Shown here: one piece after another, positions 1 through 24,098 of the stretch
Layout: each line of letters starts with the position of its first letter
Numbering within the stretch: position 1 is the stretch's first letter
DNA from: Linyphia triangularis
Lineage: Eukaryota; Arthropoda; Arachnida; Araneae; Linyphiidae
DNA: 64,000 nt
Assembly: GCA_963978545.1 (NCBI GenBank)
Contig: OZ021726.1
Coordinates: forward strand, 57,090,959 to 57,154,958
Direction: 5' to 3'
The notes under the pieces: model-generated
What the model saw: only the letters and a program-made list of their open reading frames with translations
The model's database searches: none
What the model was told of the DNA's origin: nothing
Program-made: the position numbers and the translations under genes

Positions 1-12529
<12,529 letters not shown>

Positions 12530-12672
12530 GTTAACAAAATTGAAAGTGTAAACACAAACAGTAATCAACCAAGACCAATAACAAAACAAAACGATAATAA
12601 CAGATTTCCTCTTTTCATATCATATCATTTTAGTCGAAGCAAAACAGACAATCAGAATGAGGCTTGGAATGA

Positions 12673-12680
12673 TGACGTCA
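12673..12680. promoter_or_regulatory. palindromic CRE-type site TGACGTCA upstream of the KIAA0930 homologue
   Basis: The perfect palindrome TGACGTCA lies 144 bp upstream of the inferred start codon of the minus-strand KIAA0930 homologue. The surrounding stretch (12600-12760) is less AT-rich and includes TTTGCGC. CREB/ATF-type bZIP proteins bind this octamer. Function here is inferred from position only. The same octamer also occurs inside two transposons (20477 and 23941), so chance cannot be excluded. Confidence 0.4.
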
Positions 12681-12759
12681 CAATCAACCAACTAAAGTGT
12701 GTTTTGCGCTTTTTTTCCCCGCTCTTTTGAAAGATCGACTTTGAGCTAGATATGAAATA

Positions 12760-15700
12760 CTGCAAGACAAAACACTTTTTAAAAATAAATGGAGGAATGC
12801 GTGTTTTATTTTAAAATAAACTTAGAATATTGAAATAGGAACTAGGATTCAAATTTAAGCGTGTTAATTGATCATTTAGAAATGTGCAGTGTACAGATTT
12901 TAAAAAGTAAACTACGGGTGCAGGAACTTCGTCTCAATTGCACTAAAATATAGATTATTGCATTTAAATTTGATATGGATTGTTGTATTTATCATTTTCC
13001 TTAATTTACAAGAAATGGTCAGTTTGGAGGTAATCATTTTACTGGCCTAGAAAGAAAAAAAACACTTGCCCAAGTGGCGTATGATCCGTTTCATTTTTCA
13101 ACTTTTTACCGCCTTTCTACAGAAATTTTTGAGCTGGGGATATTTATAGCACTTGTTTTTTGTTAATTTCTGAAAAACCAATTTTTTAATGGAAGTTCTC
13201 TTGTGCATAAGCATGATTTTAACAAAAACCTTTATGACAGATCCTATGGCCACCCGAATACTAAAACGAACATCGTAGGTAAATCCATTCAGAGTTATGC
13301 TGACTACACATTTTTTTCTACATTTTACTTGGCATGTTTCATACCATGTGGAAATAGGATTTTTTTTTTACCGAATGCAATTCTCTCATTACCCATATCA
13401 CGTATAGGGCAATTAAAAGTAGAAAATTTAAAAGCCAACTAAAAACTACTCAAGGATCTCTTATAAATTTGCAGGGACAAACACATTGTTTTTCTTACAC
13501 ATCAATTTATTCCATTACAAGAATCAAAACTGACAAATTAACAATTCAATATAATTTTATTTATAACTAGCGCAACTTTTTTTTTTATATATCTAACGGA
13601 AGTCCAACCACACTTGCACACAGTATAAGAAGTTCCAGGAAATCAGCGATTTCAGCAACTTGGAAGGTAAAACTGCACTACCAAAAAAAAAGGGTCGAAC
13701 AGGCAAGTAAAAAATTCAAATTTAGGTTGGTTTTTTTTTTTTTTTTTGGTAGGTGTGAGGACCTACTTTTAGGAATGCGCAAACCTTAAGTTGAAAAAAA
13801 TATTAGTTGAAAATTTTCCAAATTTGACAATAGCTTAGGCAACCAACTCCAACTTTCCTGTTAATTTTATCATAACCTAAATTAAAAGCAACAGTAATTT
13901 CTAGTAGCTCAATAAGGGCTTTCTATTAGTAGAAATTTGATTGTAACTTTAATTGAAGTAAAAGAAATTGCAAGATGTATTACAAGAAAAGCCAAAACAA
14001 AATAATTTAAGTTGAAACATTTATTCACATAAAACCAAAAAAACAAAGCATGAATACTATTCATAGTACCATTGATAGTGAGATAATACAGTAAAAGTTC
14101 AGGAAGTTAAATTGATAAATTTGTTCATCCAGGACAAAACATAGCCATGAAATTAAAAAATTATTTTAACGCTGGTTCCAATTACAAAAAGCAGTTTTAC
14201 AATAACAAATGTTGTGATAAAGTACAGACAACAAAAAAACATCTTCCCACAAATTAAAGCACATTCAACATAACCTTAACAAATCACCAAAAAACACAAA
14301 AATATTAAAAAAAAAAGTAAATATATTAGTGAAATAGTACCCCAGAGAAAAAAAATTAGAGGAAAAAAACAGATGCACACTTCAATGGTCCCACAAATGA
14401 ACATTTATTGGAAATTCACAAGAGTATTGCACACCATATCACAAACATTTCATAAGCCAGCTCCATACATAGGATGGCTATTCAATTTAAAAGCCTAGTA
14501 TCTGCTATGAAAGTGAATGGTAAATACTAGGTATGCAAATTGAACACCCGAGAATTCTCATTCCAATAGTTTCTTAAAATATGACAAATAACATTGTTTC
14601 TTGTGTCTAATATAGATGTAAAACATATTTTCTTAGTTTGTTTTGGCTGTGGTATCAGAGCAAGAACAAATTGGTCCTGATAAGCAAATAGGTTATAAAA
14701 AATTTAATTTTTCTACTTCACAGCCTAAAAGTTAAATTGTGCTTCAAGCACCAACTTTTATAACTGAAGTAAACAAAACATGTTAAGGACAAGCCTTAAA
14801 TGCTTTCAGCATTACAAGATAATAAAGTTTGAGGATGAACCATGGTTTCTCAAACAAAACTGTGCGCCGAATAGAAAAAAACTTAAATTGGTTTAAAAAA
14901 TTAAACATAAGCCTAAAGCTTTGGCACATCATCTCCAATAGAGATAATTAGATTCTGAATCTCTTAAATATCAGACAAATCATTCCGCCAACCTTTTTCA
15001 AAATATCACTGATCAGCAAAGATGAATTATGACTATCACAGCCTTGAACGTAAATAAACTGTGCTGCACTAATTTCTTCATGTGAATCTACCAGTCCATA
15101 TAAGTTGCCACAAAGATTTCTGCCACTAACTTGTAATTGAATATGCAGTTTGAAAAAGGGCAAACCTATGATTTATAAAAATTAATACTTTGTCAGAAAG
15201 ATGTTTTATATCTTATTACCACATGATATGAAATAGAAAAGCCTGCTACATTATTATATTTCCACCTGAGTTTATCTTTGTAAATCAGTTTTATGTAATT
15301 AGATTAAGATGAATTTTGTTGCCTCAGATAAGTTTCTTTCCCATAGATGTGCCCTATTTCAAATTGCTTGTACAATAGAATTATAAAGCATAATGGGGAT
15401 TATTTCATAATTACTCAACAGCAAACAAATTCTTTCATGATGGTTCTACTGAGCTGTATTCTACAAAAGTATGCATTATGCATAATATGTCAGGGTTCGA
15501 GAGAAGCGAAAATTGAAAATTAAGAAGTATTTTACTAATTAAATACATACAATAAAGAGAAACTTATTACATACAAAACTAAAAATTGGCATAGTTCAGA
15601 CTAGTTAAAGGATCTAAATAAAAAAAAATTAAATTTATAATCAATTTTAAATGATAAAAACATTTTGATACTTATTACAACCAATTTTATAAGTTCCTTG

Positions 15701-16442
15701 TACAAAGGAACTTCAGATAAAAAAAAATTAGCTCAAGTCAAGATAATAAGGAGTTTGTACAAACAATTTGTGTAAAAACTACCATTGGTTTCTAAATTTT
15801 AAATTGTGATTTTCTTTATTACACTTCATGAAAACAAAAAATAGCCTTTGCTCTATTCAAAAGATAACTCAAATTTATCTCTACACTGTAATCTTACAAT
15901 ATTTCAGTATATAAAAATTCTTGACAAATTGGATTACAGAACATTAAAATTTAAAGGGAAAAATTGATCTTGCTGCAGAATGTTTATCCCTCGAAGGGGG
16001 AAAAAAAACATATTTACATAAATAGTTTATTCAGTGATTTTAAATCAAACGCAACTTTTAAGTAACAAACCTTACACCATAAATCTGAATAAATTTATTT
16101 CAAGCACTCAAAAGAAAGCTACCAAAATTCAATGAAAATTGATCCTCTAGATTTGAAATGTCTTTTCAAAACAAAGTTCTTCCACCTAAACAATTGCACC
16201 AGATAAAGAATTATAATCCTATTAAATAGATGCATGATAAAAGCCTAAACATACAGGGAAAATTAAGTACCACCTGTGCGTTGTAATAGAGATTTTGAAA
16301 CCTTAAATCAACAATATACACATTTTTCAAAAGTCAGTGAAGCAATGAGACAACATACAATTGTAATAGATGTTTTTCATGCAGTTAATGGAGAATAAAA
16401 TTGCTTTGAGCTGTTCACCTCCTGTGCGGATGCCATATAAAA
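12760..16442. other. intergenic AT-rich stretch and probable long 3' UTR of the zinc-finger gene
   Basis: No convincing exon is seen. The right part, from roughly 14 kb to 16.44 kb, lies immediately 3' of the zinc-finger stop codon and contains several minus-strand AATAAA-type hexamers (TTTATT on the plus strand, for example near 14020 and 16026). I infer it contains the 3' UTR, but its end cannot be fixed from sequence. The short ORF at 14948-15163 looks like chance. Confidence 0.45.
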
Positions 16443-18368
16443 TTAGTAGTGACCTTTGCTGATTACATGTGAATTGAAATCATACTTGTCTTTAAGAACT
16501 TTACCGCACAAATTGCATTTCCAAGGGCTTGCTTCAGAGTGCAAGCTACGATGCAATAAGTACAATGTCTGATCGGGAAAGATTATCCCACAATACACAC
16601 AAGTGAGTGTGCAGCTCTCAATATCACGAATCACAATGGTGTTCTTACGATTATAATAGTTGGGGTCTGCATGGTGAGATTCTGGAGAATTATCATTGCT
16701 GATAGCAGCAGCTCTCTGATTATGTCCTTCACCTGGACCCAGCAGATTTGTAGATGTTGCACGGCTATAGAAGACTTTACGCTCTTCGTCTGAATTATCA
16801 TTTAGTGTACTTCTGTCATCACTATCAGAAAATCTTTGCCTTTTCTCTGAGCTGTGACGATGAGTTGCACATGTATGTCTTGAGTACTCTCTGCAACGTT
16901 GAACGCTGCTCTCGTCATATGGCCTAAATCTACAACAAGTATGTATTGTTCTTGTGCTACCATTCTGTACAGTTTGTGAATCTGTACAATGGCGATTAGA
17001 CGGCGAGCATCCACTTTCAGATCCTGTGTCATCAGTCACAGAATGCTTATGGAATTTTCTTCTACAAGGAGTATCAGAGGTTCCTGCATCATTGGAGGTT
17101 CCACAAGTCGTTTCTACTACATCTGTTGTGGATAGATCCATTGTACTAGTGGGTTGTACACTGTTTTGGCTGTCTTCGACTGCAAGCTCAGGTGGTTCAG
17201 GTTTCACATTTACTCTCAAAGTCCGTGGCAGCATTTGCAATTGGGAAATGTCTGGCCGGGCATAAGATCTCTCTTGGCATGGAGAACCAACCACTGTGGT
17301 CGAACCAGCCAAAGAGGTAACACATGTATGTCTATTCTCCTCTTCTTGCACAGGAACCATGGCATTATGCTCCATGGCTTGAGCTAATAGGCTGCGATGA
17401 TTAACAATGGAAGGAACACTTATAAACTTTGACGTACGACTGAGATCAGATGGTTCTGCTACACTAGCCCCACGTGTCAGATAAGGTTGGTAATGTCCTG
17501 CCATGAAGGAAAAGTTCTGGGAAACTGTAGCCAAATCAATGGCACCATTCTCGGACTGATTCACTGGAACTCGGCGAATCAAATCCTGGGGCCTTTCATT
17601 GTCAGACACTTCTAAATTTTGCTTCAGGTGAAATGTGGCGTAATGGAGCTGAACAGCATTTGGAGACGTTGCCTTAAAGTCACATAAGTGACAAGTTTTA
17701 TCAACAGTATTAGGATGTTCGCTGGAAAGATGCAGCTTCAATTGGCCCCGAAAGCTAAAGGTTCCACCACATATAGAACACTGGAAAGGACGAGGCTTCG
17801 TATGCACTACCAGATGCTCCATAAATTGTTCCTTACGTAGGAAGCGCTTTGTGCAAAACTGGCACTCAAATGTCCGGATGCCTTGATGCATATAGAGATG
17901 ATGACGTCTCATATTTGCATAGGTTGGGAACCTAATATTACAAATGTCACAAAGAGCTGATCCACCATCAACATGTGTATCTTCATGCTTCAGGTATGCT
18001 TCTGCATCTACAGATGTGAATTGGCACCCTGGATACTTGCAACTGAATGAAGATGCACTGTCTAAAACAATGGCTGCTGAAGCTAGTTGGGGGTGCTGAT
18101 GACCTAGTGATTCTGAATCTCCAGTGTCTCCATTCGCATCACTTCTGTCCGATGGCCTTTCATCTAGTTCAGAGTTTTCATCGGAAGAATTAACCTGCCC
18201 GCTGTCTAAACTCGCTTCTTGAAGGGTTGGAGGGGAAGTAACTTCACTTTCAGCAGACTCTCTCTGGGGTGACATAGAGTGCTCTCTGGCATCTGAATCA
18301 TTCTCAGTTTGATCTGGCAGACCTACATCTAGATTAGCCAAATCTTCTGGAGGGTGAGCGTCATCCAT
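16443..18368 (-). CDS. C2H2 zinc-finger transcription factor, Ikaros/Hunchback-like, 641 aa
   Basis: One uninterrupted frame of 641 codons runs from the ATG at 18368-18366 to TAA at 16445-16443. The N-terminus is acidic and serine-rich. Five C2H2 fingers lie at about residues 110-132, 140-161, 169-189, 197-218 and 226-247. A long, probably disordered serine-rich linker follows. Two C-terminal fingers lie at 590-610 and 618-640, ending one residue before the stop. A paired pair of fingers at the extreme C-terminus, the last with long H-x5-H spacing, is the layout of the Ikaros/Hunchback dimerisation fingers. Residues 306-310 read PSDLS, a PxDLS CtBP-binding motif (Ikaros has a similar one). 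VKPE at 388-391 fits a SUMO consensus. I infer a nuclear DNA-binding repressor or regulator. The TTTAAG|GA just before the ATG may be a 3' splice site, so a 5' UTR intron is likely. The orthologue is not identified to gene level. Confidence 0.9.
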   Translation of the reverse strand: MDDAHPPEDLANLDVGLPDQTENDSDAREHSMSPQRESAESEVTSPPTLQEASLDSGQVNSSDENSELDERPSDRSDANGDTGDSESLGHQHPQLASAAIVLDSASSFSCKYPGCQFTSVDAEAYLKHEDTHVDGGSALCDICNIRFPTYANMRRHHLYMHQGIRTFECQFCTKRFLRKEQFMEHLVVHTKPRPFQCSICGGTFSFRGQLKLHLSSEHPNTVDKTCHLCDFKATSPNAVQLHYATFHLKQNLEVSDNERPQDLIRRVPVNQSENGAIDLATVSQNFSFMAGHYQPYLTRGASVAEPSDLSRTSKFISVPSIVNHRSLLAQAMEHNAMVPVQEEENRHTCVTSLAGSTTVVGSPCQERSYARPDISQLQMLPRTLRVNVKPEPPELAVEDSQNSVQPTSTMDLSTTDVVETTCGTSNDAGTSDTPCRRKFHKHSVTDDTGSESGCSPSNRHCTDSQTVQNGSTRTIHTCCRFRPYDESSVQRCREYSRHTCATHRHSSEKRQRFSDSDDRSTLNDNSDEERKVFYSRATSTNLLGPGEGHNQRAAAISNDNSPESHHADPNYYNRKNTIVIRDIESCTLTCVYCGIIFPDQTLYLLHRSLHSEASPWKCNLCGKVLKDKYDFNSHVISKGHY

Positions 18369-19239
18369 TCCTTAAAGTAGATTTAAAACATAAAAAAATT
18401 AGTGGATCAGAACAGAATAAGACATCAACATAAGACAATCTAAAAAAAAAAAAAAATTATTCAAATATAATAACCTTAACCCTAAGATAAAGATTGAATC
18501 AACTACCAATTAGTTCACTAAATTGTAGAACAACTTAAGAATCAAATAAAATATCTCGGCACTTGATGCTAATTCAAGGTAAGATTATTTTAAAGTATGA
18601 AGATGACATTAATTAATAAAAAGTGTTGAGGTATTTTACTTCATTTGAGTGTTAGGATGTTTAATGGAAAAAGAATTAGCCTAGTAATTTAAAATGCAAA
18701 CATAAACAATTAAAATATCAATTCAAAGAAATTTATTGCACACAAATACACAATACAAATATATTTTTCAACAATGTCTAAAAAACGGTTTCAACAATTT
18801 TAATCAAATCACTGTGGTAATACCTCTTAACAAGTTCCAAATCACCCCACCTTCGAAATTCCCATTGAAATGCGAAAAAGGCATAAGAAATTCAACAACG
18901 AATGTCTTTAATAGAGTTACCTTTCTTTGAACATCGCCCATCAACGATTGTTTATCCTCGGATTCTCTTACAAAAAAGGATAACGTAAAAATTATCGAAA
19001 AGTATATCGCCAAATTTGCAATTTTGGAGGGGGGGGGAGGGGCAGTGTAAGAACTACTGATGATAGATATTTGAATGACCCACTGAAGTGATATCCGATT
19101 ACTACAGTTCATCTTAAAATTGCAACTTGAACCCTTCTCACTGCATAACATTGCCATTACTGAATTTAGCTACTATTTTTTAATATGTTCTAATTGCAAA
19201 CTTAATTGAATAAGAATATTTTTTAAAACACTTGTTATT
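18369..19239. other. probable 5' UTR intron or promoter region of the zinc-finger gene
   Basis: This is non-coding, AT-rich sequence upstream (on the minus strand) of the zinc-finger start codon. It contains a G-rich run at about 19027-19041. A 117-codon minus-strand ORF (19157-18804) lies here but looks like UTR or chance sequence. No TATA box or start site can be fixed. Confidence 0.4.
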
Positions 19240-19246
19240 GCTAAAC

Positions 19247-19884
19247 CACGGCTACACTCGATCACATTCTCACAACTTCACTTATATGGCTCGCTTAAAA
19301 TCCCGGAATCAGCAGGTGGTGCTGAATGCTCACTCCACTTTTTGAAACAGTGGCCGATCAATATAAAAAAATATAATTTTAGTAGTTTCAAGAATGAAAC
19401 AGATTTTCTAAAAATTAAAATGTTTAGGCTTTTTTATTATTTCTTTAGAAAAAGACTTTAGATTTAATCTATGATTCATGCAATCGATAAATTTACATTG
19501 ACACAAAACGTTAGATTAGGTTAAAGTTTGCTTACTTACAAGACTTTTTAGAAAAAAATCTGTGAAATTATTCAATAATAAACTTATTTTAACAAATAAA
19601 CTAGGTAATTGAAAAAAAAAAAAAAATGCTTTTAATTTAAAAATAAACCATTACCTAATAAATTAGCACATTAATTCGCTTAAATAAACAATCGAGTTTA
19701 CAAATGTCAATAAACACAAAATACCACGCATAGTACCATCAGCATAGAATGAGTGGAGACTCGCCTCTGCCCTTTTCAGTCACAATGCCAACTCCACAGA
19801 CGATTCCATCCAGATTGTGTTAAAAAATATGATTGAGGAAGCAGTATAAATGAACTTGTAAGAACGTGATCGAGTGTAGCCGCG
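19247..19884. mobile_element. 638-bp non-autonomous DNA transposon with long TIRs
   Basis: The left end starts CACGGCTACACTCGATCAC. The right end, reverse-complemented, starts CGCGGCTACACTCGATCAC. Similarity between the two arms continues for about 55 bp, past TTATA. The sequence GCTAAAC flanks both sides (19240-19246 and 19885-19891), a 7-bp duplication that may be an 8-bp hAT duplication with one changed base. There is no transposase ORF. It lies about 0.9 kb upstream of the zinc-finger start codon, so it may overlap the promoter region. The superfamily is not certain. Confidence 0.82.
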
Positions 19885-20139
19885 GCTAAACATATACTTA
19901 TAAAATGACAGAAACAAAGAAAAAGGTTAAGGTACAACATTGGCTTTCTCTATCCAATTTAGATGCGTTTACTGTTGATATTGAGTGTCAACAAGTTTGC
20001 TTTATTTGAAGTGACAGTCAGAGCATCTAATTCAAACTAGCGTCATCAATATCTGTTATCACTTTCCATTACATACAACAGTATCTATTTTAAAACTATG
20101 GGAACAATGTTGACTGTTTGCAGAGCATGCTTAGTTTCA

Positions 20140-20645
20140 ATGGAAAATTCCTGTATTTTTTAAAAACAAGTGAAATTAGTATATATTTATGAAGAATTTC
20201 CTTCCGATTTCAAATATTTAAACAAAAGTTCTTTAAAAAAATTAGTTATTTAAATATTAAGAAAAGAAAATGCCTCAAAACCAGTTCGATCAAAAGAGTC
20301 AACAAAGTCTGTGATGTTAAGACCCTATCGTTTCTATGGTTATCGTGAGGTTTCTGCCAAATAGTTGGCGTTGAAAGAGACCCTTGCCACATTCAGTACA
20401 GGTTGGCATGATTTGCGAGAAACTTGCAAATTTGGTTTCCGCTGCTGCATTTTAAGCCAAGATGATTGCAAGGCCGTGACGTCACATTCAATGTCAGCGA
20501 AATGAGTCGTTTTCTTGCAAACGTTTAACAAAGTAATTTTGATCGCAAATTAAAAGAGCATTGAACAGAAATTGTTGTGTTAATGGCCGTTTTGAAACAT
20601 TTAGAATTGAATAGAATTTTTTTATTAAAAGCGGGAATTGTCCAT
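20140..20645. mobile_element. MITE family M1, copy 1 (506 bp)
   Basis: This is the same family as 57913-58431, and the two copies align along their whole length. Shared internal phrases include ATGGTTATCGTGAGGTTTCT and AAATTAGTTATTTAAATATT. The right end reads GGGAATTGTCCAT. The left end is a decayed complement (ATGGAAAATTCC). It has no coding frame. No target duplication is visible at this copy. Confidence 0.8.
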
Positions 20646-20724
20646 TATCTGCTTTAAGGGATCAGAACGAGTTTACCATTCTAAATATGGAATATTCTAA
20701 TGTCCGATTTCCCATGAAGCCAGG

Positions 20725-20864
20725 CCGCGAGGTTGCGGGTTCGAGTCCCGTGTTTGGCATGGGTGTTTGTAAATGTATGTTGGCTTGTCTAATGACGAAT
20801 GTTTCGGCGCATTATAGCCCTCGTGTTACTGACGGCGCCAGATAATCTGAATACAACCAACCAA
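20725..20864 (+). mobile_element. tRNA-derived SINE family B, copy 1, 5'-truncated
   Basis: It carries the end of a tRNA-like head with a box-B match (GGTTCGAGTCC), then a family body containing GACGAATGTTTCGGCGCATT and GCGCCAGATAATCTGA, and ends in short AACC repeats. A perfect 14-bp target duplication, CCCATGAAGCCAGG, flanks it (20711-20724 and 20865-20878). The head is cut before box A, so this copy should not be transcribable on its own. Confidence 0.88.
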
Positions 20865-20879
20865 CCCATGAAGCCAGGA

Positions 20880-22270
20880 CATGGAAAATGAGTAAACATG
20901 AACTCAAAGCTACACATAATAAAACTAAGATCTACCATTCAACCTAACCTTCCTTAAAAGGTCGAAAAGGGGTATAATACAAATATAGAACATTCTTACT
21001 GTTAGAATTTCTGCAAGAACTGGTCAAAATAAGAAAATATATCATTTCATGGTAATCTGTTCTTTCTCAGATGTTATATGTGTAGAGAAATATACATACT
21101 TAATTGTATATTAATGTGGTTTCTAAAATTTTAAATGTGAGATGGAATAATTAGTTCAGATATCAAGTATTTGTGCATACAAAACACAACCTATAAAGCA
21201 ATCCTACCAATGAAAAAAGTAAATGTGCGAATATTATTTTTTAGGGATAGCGTTTTCCTTTTTTTAACACTAAATGCAATTACTTACCGAAAAAAATAAT
21301 GGTTTTAAAAAATTATTTTAAAACATTGCAAGGAAAAGGAGCATTACGCCTTTAAAAAAATTATCAATTAACAAATCAATCAAGATCAAACACTTCAACG
21401 TAATACGATTAAATACTTTTTATGAATGGGAATAATAGTAATTCCATACATCATTTAGATATTCACTTCTGGAATTGAAACTTGAAAAGTTCAACAAATT
21501 TAAACATGCATAAACATTGGGAGAAAAAACTTGAGTCAACAGATAATTTATCAAACACAATAATGAATACAATAAACTGTCCTAGTGACTTTAAAAATTT
21601 ATAAAACAAATCGATACACAAACGAGCGGTCATAAAAGTAACCATACGTAGTGATGAGTCAACATTTAAATTAAAAGACAAAAGAATTCTACAAAAGATC
21701 AACGTACTGTTGACAAACAAAACTGCCTTACTTTGAGAAAACTTCAAAATAAGTAATTTGTGTACTTATTTCCGGTACGTAAGAGAAGAAAGGGTTGAAA
21801 AATAATACTTTAGCTAAATACCAAAGTCATTAATCTTACAGATCATAATTATCAAGAGCCATTTTGAGGGACAAAATCAATTCCCCCAGGGGGCGCTATT
21901 CAGGGAATATACAAAGACAATCGATAATTATCCAAAAAACTGGAACAAAAAACATAACGTAGTCTTCTTCTTTAGTAATATTTTAATTATTATTTGTAAA
22001 AATATGTGGAAATCAAGAAATAAATTAATAATTAATAAATTAATGATAATATTGTGAGTGAGAAAAAATTACAACATTTCCCAACATTCTGGATTGTAAA
22101 ATAAAGAAAAACCCAATTATTTTTTAAAGTAATTTTTTAATACAATGAAAAAATATAACAAAAATTTGATTCAAAATTTTAAATGATAACATTTATAATT
22201 TTTCCCTCAAAGTTTTTCTAAATTATTTCATCCAAGAGTCTGCTTTTTACCACTAATCTTTCAGTTTCGG
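20880..22270. other. gene-free AT-rich spacer
   Basis: No exon, SINE or clear TIR element is seen between the SINE and the 22279-24021 hAT element. The 94-codon minus-strand ORF at 21463-21747 has low-complexity, AT-driven content and no splice or homology support. Confidence 0.4.
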
Positions 22271-22278
22271 TTGTCAAG

Positions 22279-24021
22279 CAGGGTTGCCATATTGGCCTTC
22301 TTAAGGCCAAATTTGGGAAATTTGGCCTTTTTTAGAACTGCCTGGCCTTAAGAATTTATGTTTGGCCTTTTCTTCAATTTGGCCTTATTTTTGGCCTTTT
22401 TTCTCCACAACTTCCGAAGTCAGAAAAAAAATCCCAATTAAAATAAATTTTCCCCATTTTTTCAAACTTTTTGAGTGAGAAGATACGCTTTTCGCCTGAA
22501 GTTAAGTGCGATACTTTCTTTAATCTTGTTTTTTGGCATCAGGAGCTGACCAGTGACGACCGCAGTTGGCAAGAAGCGGGGTAGGGGGTCGAATGATTGT
22601 CCGAATACAGGATGTAAGGTGGCTCTAGGCAGAATAACCGCAGGTTCTTTTTAAAAGGGTAAAGGGCGACATCAATTAAGATAAGTGATAGAGGGACTGG
22701 GTTTCCAAGAATCTTGCCCCAAAAGGGATGGTGAAATTAGTCGTTCTGTCTTGCCAACGAACCTCAAAATGCTAAGCATTGCGAATGCCATCTACCGCCC
22801 ATCTAAATCCAAGCATGGTGGTCCGTCCTAAAGTGGATGGTTATTGTGATGGCTGTAGAGTAGTAAGTTTAATTCGGTTAGATTAGTGAAATTTAGGTTT
22901 TTCTAAATAACTTTTAAGAATGGATTCATCATGCATCTTTATGAACAAATAATTCAGAGAGAAAATTTACATTTAAAAAGGAAACTTCGATCAATCGTAC
23001 TACGTATAACATATGCGCCTTGTAAAATAGTGAAAATTCAGATAAATGTCCAGTTTCAATGTTTATAGTATCTAGGAATCCAGTCGAGCAGTAAAACGGG
23101 AATTTTGTAAAGCTCCATCATTCACGTTTTCTAAATATTCATTAGTATAAAAACCAAACACATGTAACAATTTAAGTTTTTATTTGGATTTGATGTGATT
23201 TGCACACTTATCAGATGTCTCTTCTACCTAAATAGAGACAAAAAGAAACAACTGAGAAACTGAAAAAAAAAGAAGAATGAAACGGAAGAAGAAAGAATGT
23301 AAAAGATATGATAAATTTTCAAGTATTTTTTTAAGTTACACTTTAAATATTTAAAAAAAAATTCCAATTTTTTTTTTTTTTTAAACTGTTTGATAACTAA
23401 ATAATCTAATAAACATATACATTTTGATACTAATAGCTATCTAGAAAATTATGCTCATCTTAATGATGATAGAGATATTGCAAAATTTTTGGTCCCCCCT
23501 CTTCCTATCCGTTTCCCTTTAATTTATGCATTCATGTATTTCAAATTTTTAACAAGGAGTTCAAATTGCACACACACAAATTCCGTGGGTATGATTTTAT
23601 ATCAATCCATTATCCATTGTACCTTGTATGGAAAGTATTCATAGTTTTCTATGTTTAACGAATTATGTGTCCAAAGGTAGGTATATTTTTAGAAATAATT
23701 TTTTTTTTTTAGCATTTATGTGATACCAAACACAAATATTTTAGACAAAAATATTTCTTGAACGATTTTGAAAATTAAAAAAATTAATCAATTTTTAATT
23801 AAAAAATTAAAATTTTAAAATGTTTGTTGTTAAGGACGACCGAAAAGACATCCTAGTGAATCTAGAGTACTATTTTTAAACATTTGTCATACAGAACACT
23901 AAAATCATGCATTTTTTCCCATTTGACATCAATTTATCGATGACGTCACAGTTTGGCCTTTTTTTGGCCTTATTTTAACAGCAATTTGGCATTATTTTAC
24001 TTTTTCCATCTGGCAACCCTG
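22279..24021. mobile_element. 1743-bp non-autonomous hAT-type transposon
   Basis: The left end is CAGGGTTGCCATATTGGCC and the right end is CATCTGGCAACCCTG, giving an 11-bp perfect CAGGGTTGCCA terminal inverted repeat typical of hAT. A perfect 8-bp target duplication, TTGTCAAG, lies at 22271-22278 and 24022-24029. TTTGGCCTT-like units cluster near the left end (about seven copies) and again near the right end, as expected for subterminal transposase-binding repeats. No transposase frame exists. An internal, less AT-rich block (about 22540-22870) differs from the rest and may be captured sequence. The right end is 78 bp from the TMEM41B start codon. Confidence 0.92.
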
Positions 24022-24059
24022 TTGTCAAGTCAATCTCAATCATTAAAAAAAATCTGCCG

Positions 24060-24076
24060 CAACGCAAAGTTGCGTT
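24060..24076. promoter_or_regulatory. short palindrome in the TMEM41B 5' region
   Basis: AACGCAA and TTGCGTT face each other across two bases in the 70-bp gap between the hAT end and the TMEM41B ATG. It could be a transcription-factor site or a 5' UTR hairpin. No function is shown. Confidence 0.3.
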
Positions 24077-24098
24077 TGGTGTTTATTTTTTCCTGATC

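Noticed and set aside
18804..19157. A 117-codon minus-strand ORF that could splice in frame to the zinc-finger ORF at 18370
   Set aside because: The frame match has a one-in-three chance. The peptide is hydrophobic and unlike the start of a C2H2 regulator, and the downstream ATG begins an ordinary acidic N-terminus.
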